NCBI GenBank assembly: GCA_947170265.1
Contig: CAMVSV010000014.1
Span: forward strand, 1 to 59,687
Direction: 5' to 3'
DNA: 59,687 bases
Source of the DNA: an uncultured Prevotella sp.
GTDB lineage: Bacteria; Bacteroidota; Bacteroidia; Bacteroidales; Bacteroidaceae
Shown here: positions 46,286-53,139 of the stretch, piece by piece
Layout: every line of letters begins with the position of its first letter
Numbering within the stretch: the first letter of the stretch is position 1
Notes under the pieces: generated by a model
Told to the model about the DNA's origin: nothing
Databases searched by the model: none
Seen by the model: only the letters and a program-made list of their open reading frames with translations
Made by a program: the position numbers and the translations under genes

Positions 46286-47010
46286 TGAATAAGACAGATA
46301 AAGAGTATGTAGACGCTCAGATTGAGAGTGTCGAAGAGAAGTTTGAGGCACGCCTAAAGGAAGCCTACGAGAAAGTATGTAACCAGAATTCACTGCCAAA
46401 GGATCCAAAGGGGAATGTGGCCATTCCCGCTGGATTTACTCAGAGGGATGGTCAACCATTAATTCTCATCGACCCAGAGTTGTTTGAAACTCTTGCGCGA
46501 AAAATCGTCAACGACGTGTATAAGGCAGAGGCAGAATACAATAAGAAGATGAGGGAAGAAGGCAAGATGACTCGCGAAGGATGGTACACCAAGTTGTATA
46601 ACAACAGTGCAGAATACTGTGCAAAGGTCTCTGAGCAGGTTGTTATCCTATATAATAAGGTCGTCAAATCATTAGAAGATTCACACCAGTCAGGAGAAAC
46701 TATCAAGAGTGATCTTAACGAAATCAAGCAGACATTGGTCAGCGTTAAGGGGAGTTCTGTAGATAAGCATGGAGTATACATCTATGGTAAGCACATGGCA
46801 GGTTGCTATTTCTTTACCTTCATGGCCTTTGTGTTTATCTTCCTAGGGCTGTTTGGCTATGGATTCTTTGAAATGAAGGAAAGAGCAAAGCAGTCCAGCG
46901 TGAAGTTGGAAGTCATCCGTGATGAGTATGGTCAAGTTCCTGCCGTCAAACGAACCTTTGAGGTGTTGGATTCTGTCTATGCGAATCCAATACCACCTAA
47001 GCAAGATTGA
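46285..47010 (+). CDS. Membrane-anchored coiled-coil protein of the mobilization operon
   Basis: A 241-residue protein that I do not recognise. The first 165 residues are charged and helical. One hydrophobic segment (about 172-193, CYFFTFMAFVFIFLGLFGYGFF) anchors it, and about 45 polar residues follow. It starts within the stop codon of the relaxase gene (TAATG), so it is part of the mobilization operon and may help couple the relaxosome to the membrane. That is inference from position. Confidence 0.75.
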   Translation: MNKTDKEYVDAQIESVEEKFEARLKEAYEKVCNQNSLPKDPKGNVAIPAGFTQRDGQPLILIDPELFETLARKIVNDVYKAEAEYNKKMREEGKMTREGWYTKLYNNSAEYCAKVSEQVVILYNKVVKSLEDSHQSGETIKSDLNEIKQTLVSVKGSSVDKHGVYIYGKHMAGCYFFTFMAFVFIFLGLFGYGFFEMKERAKQSSVKLEVIRDEYGQVPAVKRTFEVLDSVYANPIPPKQD

Positions 47011-47029
47011 TAATCTGGATGATTCTAAG

Positions 47030-47066
47030 CTATAGCGAGCCTTTTTTTGAAACGGACTCGCTATAG
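47030..47066 (+). terminator. Stem-loop after the mobilization operon
   Basis: CTATAGCGAG (47030-47039) pairs perfectly with CTCGCTATAG (47057-47066). The T-run lies in the loop rather than after the stem, so it is an unusual terminator or a processing hairpin. It separates the mobilization genes from the cargo. Confidence 0.6.
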
Positions 47067-47181
47067 TTATTTATGCGTCCCTGACACCAAAAAGTAATGT
47101 ATTTGACAGCTAAAACAGTAAAGAGATCCTTCAATTTGGTAGAAAAGTTGTTAAAAAGCGTTCATTTTGATATTTTTTCGT

Positions 47182-47189
47182 TATCTTTG
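47182..47189 (+). promoter_or_regulatory. -7 box of the LytTR-FHA operon
   Basis: TATCTTTG followed by C matches TAnnTTTG, 53 bases before the LytTR start. The expected -33 position does not show TTG. The upstream region (47100-47180) lacks the GTACA direct repeats seen at the other two cargo promoters, so this unit may be constitutive or differently controlled. Confidence 0.55.
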
Positions 47190-47241
47190 CACGATAATAG
47201 TTACATTTTGTCAGCTAAGCTGCTTTTAAAATTGTTTACCA

Positions 47242-47607
47242 ATGACACAACAGAGAGTATATTTCAACTCGCGCGACAAACTCATTCGATTAGACATCCA
47301 AAAGATTGTCTATTTTGAAGGCGATGGCAATTATACCTATATTGTCACCGCTAACAAGCAAAAAGTATGTGTCACGATGAATCTGTCCCATACAGAAGAA
47401 GCTCTGGCTAAACAGCTGGGGAGCAATGCCAATCAATTCATGCGTATAGGAAAACGATTTATTGTTAACATGAACTACATTTATCAGATAGACATTCAAA
47501 AACAGACACTGATGCTATCTGATTGTGAGCATTTCCTATTCCAGATGCCTGTTTCGAAAGAAGCACTTAAAGCAGTAAAGGAACTTGTAATACAAGCAAA
47601 AATCTGA
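47242..47607 (+). CDS. Stand-alone LytTR DNA-binding regulator
   Basis: A 121-residue protein that is almost entirely a LytTR domain (about 12-115): KIVYFEGDGNYTYIV, then FMRIGKRFIVNMNYIYQIDI and the C-terminal strand FLFQMPVSKEALKAV. There is no receiver domain, so it is not a classical response regulator. It may be controlled by phosphorylation, by protein contact with the FHA partner encoded 7 bases downstream, or by abundance. LytTR proteins bind direct repeats with about 21-bp spacing. Exactly such repeats stand before the genes at 48450 and 57581, so it is the likely regulator of the cargo. Confidence 0.9.
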   Translation: MTQQRVYFNSRDKLIRLDIQKIVYFEGDGNYTYIVTANKQKVCVTMNLSHTEEALAKQLGSNANQFMRIGKRFIVNMNYIYQIDIQKQTLMLSDCEHFLFQMPVSKEALKAVKELVIQAKI

Positions 47608-47614
47608 TTTGATT

Positions 47615-48295
47615 ATGGAAATTATTATAGGGAGAAACCAAAGTACTCGGCAGTTAACCATCATCAAAGATGGTGTAGAGCGAAACTATGGACAAGCCAA
47701 TAGCGTTCCTATGGACGTAAGTCGCCATCATATCTCTTTGCAGCCAATAGCCACTGGTAAATGGCAGATAAAAAACCTGAATGAGCGCAACGTGACCTTT
47801 GTTAATGGTATCGCCATTGAGAGCAAAAGCATTTCCGAGAGTGACAAGGTAGAACTTGGCAACTCACATTATCTATTTCATTGGGATGCTTTACAGGAGC
47901 CAAAGGTGGAAACCGTTGATATTCGCCCATTAAAGAAGATATGGGACAGATATGATGAGCAACGCTTGGAATTCCAAATAGCAGAACGAAAATTCAATGC
48001 AGCACGCTCCGCAACTGGTATTATCACTATGTTGGCAATCGCATGTAGCATTATCTTAGGTCATGGGCCTATTTATCTTATTCTGTATGCTCTCGCTATT
48101 GGCATCTCAGTAGCCTTTACTTATCAGGCCTATCAGAAGTCCTCAGACGTTCCTCGGCAGCAACGTGAAATGAATAAGGACTTCCAAAAGAATTATGTTT
48201 GTCCGAAGTGTAGGCATTTTATGGGCTTTACAGATTACGACATTCTAACTCAGAGTGATGCTTGTCCTTACTGCAAGACGAAGTATCAAAAGTAA
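47615..48295 (+). CDS. FHA domain membrane protein with C-terminal zinc ribbon
   Basis: A 226-residue protein. The N-terminal FHA domain (about 1-90) has the phosphothreonine-binding features GRN, SRHHISL and FVNG. Two hydrophobic segments follow (about 130-170, GIITMLAIACSIILG and IYLILYALAIGISVAF), then a zinc ribbon (CPKCRHFMGF...CPYCKTKYQ). FHA domains read phosphothreonines, so it probably docks a kinase product at the membrane. I chose the ATG at 47615; the frame could open earlier at a TTG at 47609. It is co-transcribed with the LytTR gene. Confidence 0.88.
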   Translation: MEIIIGRNQSTRQLTIIKDGVERNYGQANSVPMDVSRHHISLQPIATGKWQIKNLNERNVTFVNGIAIESKSISESDKVELGNSHYLFHWDALQEPKVETVDIRPLKKIWDRYDEQRLEFQIAERKFNAARSATGIITMLAIACSIILGHGPIYLILYALAIGISVAFTYQAYQKSSDVPRQQREMNKDFQKNYVCPKCRHFMGFTDYDILTQSDACPYCKTKYQK

Positions 48296-48347
48296 TTTCG
48301 TATATTTGAGGTCCCTTGATAAGGGAACGGCGTGAGCAAAGGATTCA

Positions 48348-48381
48348 TTTCGTACAGGAAACCATAGGTTTTGTACAAGAA
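48348..48381 (+). promoter_or_regulatory. Direct-repeat operator upstream of the kinase operon (LytTR-type)
   Basis: TTTCGTACAGGAA (48348-48360) and TTTTGTACAAGAA (48369-48381) are direct repeats 21 bp apart. The second GTACA ends 17 bases before the -33 TTG. The same arrangement, spacing and distance occur at 57469-57502, so this is a shared operator. Two-turn direct repeats just upstream of -35 are the usual layout for activators of the LytTR family. Confidence 0.75.
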
Positions 48382-48394
48382 GCCCTTTCAAATT

Positions 48395-48424
48395 TTGAAC
48401 TATCACCTATTTATACTACTTTTG
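48395..48424 (+). promoter_or_regulatory. Promoter of the eight-gene signalling operon
   Basis: TTG (48395-48397), 19 bp and TACTTTTG (48417-48424) fit the Bacteroidota consensus. It should drive 48450-57437, where gaps between genes never exceed about 16 bases and the first clear terminator is at 57478. Confidence 0.75.
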
Positions 48425-48449
48425 CAACAAAATCAAAAACAATATCTAT

Positions 48450-49325
48450 ATGAACGAGACAACGATTTTAGAGAAGCGTCCAGCTGCTAACGAGCAGCAA
48501 GACACAAAGAAAGAAGGTAGTGCTTGGAAGCAAGTTACCTTAGGTGGAGTATCTGGTATTCTGATGGGTGCCGGTATGTTATATGCAGGCCAGACATACG
48601 CAGCTAACAAGGAAGATGCGCCAGAAGAAAAGCCAGAAGATGTAGCAGCACCAGAGCCAGGAGAGACCAGTCATACATTAGAAAATGGGCTGCAAGTAGT
48701 TGCTGTCAACGATGACATGTCGTTTGGCGAGGCTTTTGCTGCTGCCCGTGCAGAAGTTGGTCCTGGTGGTGTATTCCACTGGCATGGAGGAATTTACAAC
48801 ACTTATTCTGCTGACGAGTGGAATGCCATGACAGTTGAACAAAAACACGATTTTGCCCAGCAGGTTCAACCTGAGATACGTCCAGACGAGCTCTCTACCC
48901 CTACTGATGCTAATACTCATGTTGAAGTTGTTCATCATGTTTATCATCACCAAGAAGCATCTGCCACAGCAGAGGTACATGAAGCAGCTGCTTCATCCGA
49001 AGACGTTCAGGTAGTCGATCAGCAGACAGCCCAGAATTTTGAGCAGGATGGTGATGTTCATATTGTTGGCTATGCTAATGTAGATGGACATTTAGCTGTT
49101 GGTTATGACACGACAGGCGATGGTCAGGCTGATGTTGCTATTATCGATGTTGATGACAATCATCAGTTAAGTGATGCTGATATTATCGTAGACAATCAAG
49201 GTAATGCTGCAACTGTTGGTGAAGTTGTAAATGCTGACGATCCTAATCAATTGGCATCTATGGAGAATCCGGATGTGGCTCCAGACATGCCCGATTACAT
49301 GAACGATGCAATGATAGAAGCATAA
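48450..49325 (+). CDS. Membrane-anchored acidic protein with GPGGVFHWHGG motif
   Basis: A 291-residue protein. A cytosolic N-terminus of about 25 residues is followed by one membrane segment (about 28-52, TLGGVSGILMGAGMLYAGQTYAA). The rest is very acidic. A small conserved-looking domain (about 88-140) contains SFGEAFAAARAEVGPGGVFHWHGG and YSADEWNAMT. A His-rich and Ala/Glu-rich stretch follows, then an Asp-rich domain with a GYDTTGDGQADVAIIDVDD calcium-loop-like motif (about 225-245). I do not know its function. As first gene of the operon it is probably a structural or sensor partner of the exported side. It overlaps the caspase gene by one base. Confidence 0.8.
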   Translation: MNETTILEKRPAANEQQDTKKEGSAWKQVTLGGVSGILMGAGMLYAGQTYAANKEDAPEEKPEDVAAPEPGETSHTLENGLQVVAVNDDMSFGEAFAAARAEVGPGGVFHWHGGIYNTYSADEWNAMTVEQKHDFAQQVQPEIRPDELSTPTDANTHVEVVHHVYHHQEASATAEVHEAAASSEDVQVVDQQTAQNFEQDGDVHIVGYANVDGHLAVGYDTTGDGQADVAIIDVDDNHQLSDADIIVDNQGNAATVGEVVNADDPNQLASMENPDVAPDMPDYMNDAMIEA

Positions 49326-50032
49326 TGAGGAATGTTAGCATCCTAACCGTTTTGCTATTGATCTGCTGTTTGCAGTTACAAGCAAAAGTCTACCTTGTCA
49401 GTGTTGGCATTGCCGACTATCCTGGCAAGGAGAACGATCTTCGCATCAGCGACAACGATGCCAAGACTATTGCAAAAGTATTTCAGGCAACTAAGGATGC
49501 TTCCGTCAACGTTCTGGTCAACGAAGCGGCTACACAGTCTGCTCTGCTCAGTACCATGCACACCACCTTTGAGGACGCTGACTACAATGATGCTGTCATC
49601 CTTTATTTCAGCGGACATGGAACACCAGGAGCTTTGGTGTGTCACGATGGATTGCTGACATATCAGCATATATTCAAAATGCTGAAAGGATGCAAAGCCA
49701 CAAGAAAAATCATCATCGCAGATGCGTGTTATGCTGGCAAAATGCGTACTACTCGCCAACAAACTGACAGTTATAATAGCCAGAATGTCCTGCTGTTCCT
49801 GTCATCTCGCACTAATGAGACGTCACAAGAAACTCAGTACAAGAATAGTCTCTTTACCATATTCCTGGAGCGAGGCCTTCGTGGAGGTGCTGATAAGGAC
49901 AAGAATCGACAGATTACAGCTCGCGAACTTTTCGATTTTGTCCACAAGGGTGTAATAGAAGCCTCTAGTAACAAACAACATCCTGTCATGTGGGGCAAGT
50001 TCGAAGACGATGTGACAGTTATTAAGTGGTAA
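49325..50032 (+). CDS. Exported caspase-family protease (peptidase C14)
   Basis: A 235-residue cysteine protease with a signal peptide (1-20, ending QLQA), so it acts in the periplasm. The catalytic dyad is intact: His98 in YFSGHGTPG and Cys135 in IADACYAGKM. After the caspase fold (about 22-170) the C-terminal part contains DKDKNRQITARELFDF, a calcium-loop-like motif. Bacterial caspase-like proteases can process partners during stress or defence. Here it lies in an operon with FHA, phosphatase and kinase genes and just after a membrane protein with an exported acidic region, a possible substrate or partner. Confidence 0.9.
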   Translation: MRNVSILTVLLLICCLQLQAKVYLVSVGIADYPGKENDLRISDNDAKTIAKVFQATKDASVNVLVNEAATQSALLSTMHTTFEDADYNDAVILYFSGHGTPGALVCHDGLLTYQHIFKMLKGCKATRKIIIADACYAGKMRTTRQQTDSYNSQNVLLFLSSRTNETSQETQYKNSLFTIFLERGLRGGADKDKNRQITARELFDFVHKGVIEASSNKQHPVMWGKFEDDVTVIKW

Positions 50033-50036
50033 CAAT

Positions 50037-50612
50037 ATGCAGACAAAAAGAATCAAATGCCCATCATGTGGTGTCGTGCTTGATGTTCAAAACTCGAAGA
50101 ACGAATTAGTTAAGCAGATTACATGCCCAAAATGTAAAGCAGTTCTTCAAGTTAAATTTCCTCCTCAACAAGAACCTTTGGAGGCCAAGACATACTATGC
50201 GCCTCCAAAGCAACCTGTAGCGGATAATGGTGCTACGCATTTGGCTGGTTCCAGTTATGGCGCTACGCAATTAGTCACAGATACACCAAAGATCAGTACT
50301 TCAGCCAAATTGTTGTATGATGGAATCAGCTACCCATTGGAGGAAGGCCAAAACATAATTGGCAGAAAGGGCAATACCTCAAAGGCCACAATCCAGATAG
50401 CGACGGATGATCGCTATATGAGTCGCCAGCATTGCAGCATCAACGTTACCACATTGCCTGATGGAACAAAGAAAGCAGTGCTGAGCAACTATCAGAACAA
50501 AAACCTAACATCTATTGATGGCCAACCCATAGAAACCGGTGACGCCATCCGGTTAACAGATGGAAATAGCATTTCAATGGGACATACCACAATAACGTTC
50601 AAACTATCATAG
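50037..50612 (+). CDS. Zinc-ribbon and FHA domain protein
   Basis: A 191-residue cytosolic protein. The N-terminal zinc ribbon (CPSCGVVLDV...CPKCKAVLQV, residues 8-42) is followed by a linker with two similar Thr-containing units, GATHLAG and GATQLVT (about 66-82), which look like phospho-acceptor sites. The FHA domain (about 95-190) has IIGRKG, YMSRQHCSI and the final strand TTITFKLS. A phospho-site and its reader in one protein recall GarA/FhaA-type switches. It precedes the phosphatase gene by 3 bases. Confidence 0.88.
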   Translation: MQTKRIKCPSCGVVLDVQNSKNELVKQITCPKCKAVLQVKFPPQQEPLEAKTYYAPPKQPVADNGATHLAGSSYGATQLVTDTPKISTSAKLLYDGISYPLEEGQNIIGRKGNTSKATIQIATDDRYMSRQHCSINVTTLPDGTKKAVLSNYQNKNLTSIDGQPIETGDAIRLTDGNSISMGHTTITFKLS

Positions 50613-50615
50613 CTT

Positions 50616-51533
50616 ATGAAGATTTCATTATATCCACCACTCTCTATCTATGAGATAGGACAGCGCGACAACCAGGAAGATGCCATTGTACAATGGGACA
50701 ATCGCCTTTTTGTGCTCTGCGATGGTATGGGGGGGCATGAACGTGGTGAAGTGGCCAGTCAGACTGTATGCAGTTCATTAGTGAAGTGGTTTGAGGGTAA
50801 TATCAAAGACGACTCTTTCTCTGATGACCAACTACGTGAAGCTCTTGAATACGCCTATACCGAGTTAGACAAGTATGATGACGATGGCCCTCGAAAAATG
50901 GGTACTACGCTTACTTTTTTATATTTCCATAATAAAGGCGTTACAGCAGCCCATATTGGCGATAGTCGTATATATCATATTTTTTTGACTGGAAAAATAT
51001 TATATCAGTCTCGTGATCACTCTTTAGCCTTTGATTTATTTCAAGCGGGAGAAATAACATACGAGGAAATAGCAACTTTTCCACAAAAGAACATTGTTAC
51101 TCGTGCTATGACTCCTGGAGAAGATAATCGCATGCGACCTGACATCATCCACATTACAGACATTGAACCTGACGATTATTTCTATATGTGCTCTGATGGG
51201 ATGTTGGAACAGATGAGCAATCAGGAATTGGTAGAAATTCTTATTTCTAACAAATCAGACGAAGAAAAATGTAAACATCTCATAGCGGCCACTGCAGCGA
51301 ATCAAGACAATCATTCAGCTTGGCTAATTCATGTCAAGAACGTAGAAGGTCAAAGTGGAGAGGATGTATTATCCAATGAAGAATTAACAGCCCGCTGCAA
51401 TGCCATTAATATCATTCCTCAATCAGTTCCAGAAACAGATGACGATGTTGTCATAGTGAAAGAGGCTCCTAAGAAACAGTCATTCTTACTACGATTAAAG
51501 AACCTCATCCGATTCACAAAGAACAATAAATAA
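50616..51533 (+). CDS. PP2C-type serine/threonine phosphatase
   Basis: A 305-residue PPM phosphatase that should reverse the action of the three kinases encoded downstream. Metal-binding motifs are present: NQED (Asp22), LCDGMGGHERGE (Asp36, Gly37), IGDSRIYHI, CSDGMLEQM and the late DNHSAWL. The last 50 residues are a charged extension ending in a basic helix, with no membrane segment. It is encoded between the FHA and kinase genes, with gaps of 3 and 8 bases, a typical phosphorylation cassette. Confidence 0.92.
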   Translation: MKISLYPPLSIYEIGQRDNQEDAIVQWDNRLFVLCDGMGGHERGEVASQTVCSSLVKWFEGNIKDDSFSDDQLREALEYAYTELDKYDDDGPRKMGTTLTFLYFHNKGVTAAHIGDSRIYHIFLTGKILYQSRDHSLAFDLFQAGEITYEEIATFPQKNIVTRAMTPGEDNRMRPDIIHITDIEPDDYFYMCSDGMLEQMSNQELVEILISNKSDEEKCKHLIAATAANQDNHSAWLIHVKNVEGQSGEDVLSNEELTARCNAINIIPQSVPETDDDVVIVKEAPKKQSFLLRLKNLIRFTKNNK

Positions 51534-51541
51534 GCAGATCT

Positions 51542-53131
51542 ATGCAAGAATCCATCAATAATCAGTCAATGCTTAAAGTAGGTACCATCCTACATGGCAC
51601 ATATCGCATAGATAGTTATCTATCATCTGGTGGCTTTGGCAATACCTACATTGCCACAAACGTTGAGTTTGATGAGCGCGTCGCTATTAAGGAGTTCTTC
51701 ATGAAAGGTGTAACCCAACGAGAAGACAACCAGACAACTGTCAGCGTCAGCAACTCAGAGAACACCAATAGCTTCTTGGAACAGAAAGAGAAGTTCAAGA
51801 AAGAAGCTCGACGTATCCGTCAATTGAAGAACGATCATATTGTCACTGTACACGACCTGTTCGAAGAAAACGGCACAGCTTATTATGTGATGGACTTTGT
51901 AGATGGTGAAAACTTATCAGAAAGGCTGAAACGGATTGGCAAACCCATGACTGAGGAAGAGGTGCAAGATATTTTGCCACAAATACTAGATGCTCTTAAG
52001 GCGGTTCATGATGCAGACATTTGGCATCTGGACCTGAAGCCAGCTAACATTATGCTTGACAAGAGTGGACAATTAAAGCTTATTGATTTCGGTGCATCTA
52101 AGCAGTTGAATTCCCAGAAAGGAGGAGCCACTACCAGTACAGCCATAAGCTATACAAATGGCTATGCCCCACGCGAGCAGATGGAGCAGAATTATGACAA
52201 GTTTGGTCCTTGGACAGATATCTATGCACTTGGAGCCACACTTTACAATCTTCTTACTAACAAACGTCCACCATTACCAACGGATATTGATGACGATGTG
52301 ACAGTAGATAAACATGAGTCGCTACCTTTTCCTGATTCTGTCAGTGACAACATAAAAACTTTGGTTCTTTCGATGCTAAGAACTAACCGCTTGCAGCGTC
52401 CTCAGGATGTTGAAGCGATTATTGATATTGAACAAGCAAGAACAAGAGGAGCAACTAATACTCCAAAGCAACAAATTATTACTCCAGAAAATGCTCAAAA
52501 TGATGAGGAAACTATAATTGCCATCCCACAAAGTGAAGAGACTGTTGTTGGACAAAAGGATAAGCAAAAGCGAAAACTCATACAAGAGCCAATTCCCAAG
52601 ACAAATCAATATGACCCAGATGATTCTAATGACCCTTCTTATTTGTGGAAAGCGATAGGAATCGTCGCATCGGTTATACTTATAGGCTATTTTTTAATCC
52701 CCAAGGGTAGTGCAGAATCATCTCCAGAACCAAGTGCGAACGAAGAATATAAGCTAATTGAGAATGTTCAGGACAATAACCAACCGACTTCAGAAGCAGT
52801 AACAAAATACACTGGAAAAATATATGACGTCGTTGAGGAAATGCCCGAATATCCAGGAGGTCAAGATGCTCTTGTGTCTTTTCTTTCTAACAATATTAAC
52901 TATCCAGAAGAAGCGGAGAAAAAAGGTATTGAAGGAAAGGTTATAGTTACCTTCATTGTTGAGCCTGACGGTATAATCAATGATGTAAAAGTGGCGAGTT
53001 CCGTTCATAGACTTCTTGATAAAGAAGCGGTACGTGTAATAAAATCGATGCCTAAGTGGATACCAGGTAAGCAAAATGGTATACCTGTTAGAGTTAAATA
53101 TACCGCCCCTATTAATTTTGTTCTTAAGTAA
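51542..53131 (+). CDS. Membrane Ser/Thr kinase with periplasmic TonB C-terminal domain
   Basis: A 529-residue Hanks-type kinase. The kinase domain (about 12-295) has the Gly loop SSGGFGNTY, Lys50 (VAIK), Glu88, the catalytic loop HLDLKPANI (Asp164) and DFG (182-184). The HRD arginine is replaced by leucine. One membrane segment (about 368-388) leads to a periplasmic TonB-C domain (about 426-529: EYPGGQDALVSFL, GKVIVTFIVEPDG, PVRVKYTAPINFVLK). A TonB-C domain as an external module could contact an outer-membrane receptor or sense the envelope. A linker rich in Thr/Glu (about 300-345) may be phosphorylated and read by the FHA proteins. Confidence 0.92.
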   Translation: MQESINNQSMLKVGTILHGTYRIDSYLSSGGFGNTYIATNVEFDERVAIKEFFMKGVTQREDNQTTVSVSNSENTNSFLEQKEKFKKEARRIRQLKNDHIVTVHDLFEENGTAYYVMDFVDGENLSERLKRIGKPMTEEEVQDILPQILDALKAVHDADIWHLDLKPANIMLDKSGQLKLIDFGASKQLNSQKGGATTSTAISYTNGYAPREQMEQNYDKFGPWTDIYALGATLYNLLTNKRPPLPTDIDDDVTVDKHESLPFPDSVSDNIKTLVLSMLRTNRLQRPQDVEAIIDIEQARTRGATNTPKQQIITPENAQNDEETIIAIPQSEETVVGQKDKQKRKLIQEPIPKTNQYDPDDSNDPSYLWKAIGIVASVILIGYFLIPKGSAESSPEPSANEEYKLIENVQDNNQPTSEAVTKYTGKIYDVVEEMPEYPGGQDALVSFLSNNINYPEEAEKKGIEGKVIVTFIVEPDGIINDVKVASSVHRLLDKEAVRVIKSMPKWIPGKQNGIPVRVKYTAPINFVLK

Positions 53132-53139
53132 TAAACGAA

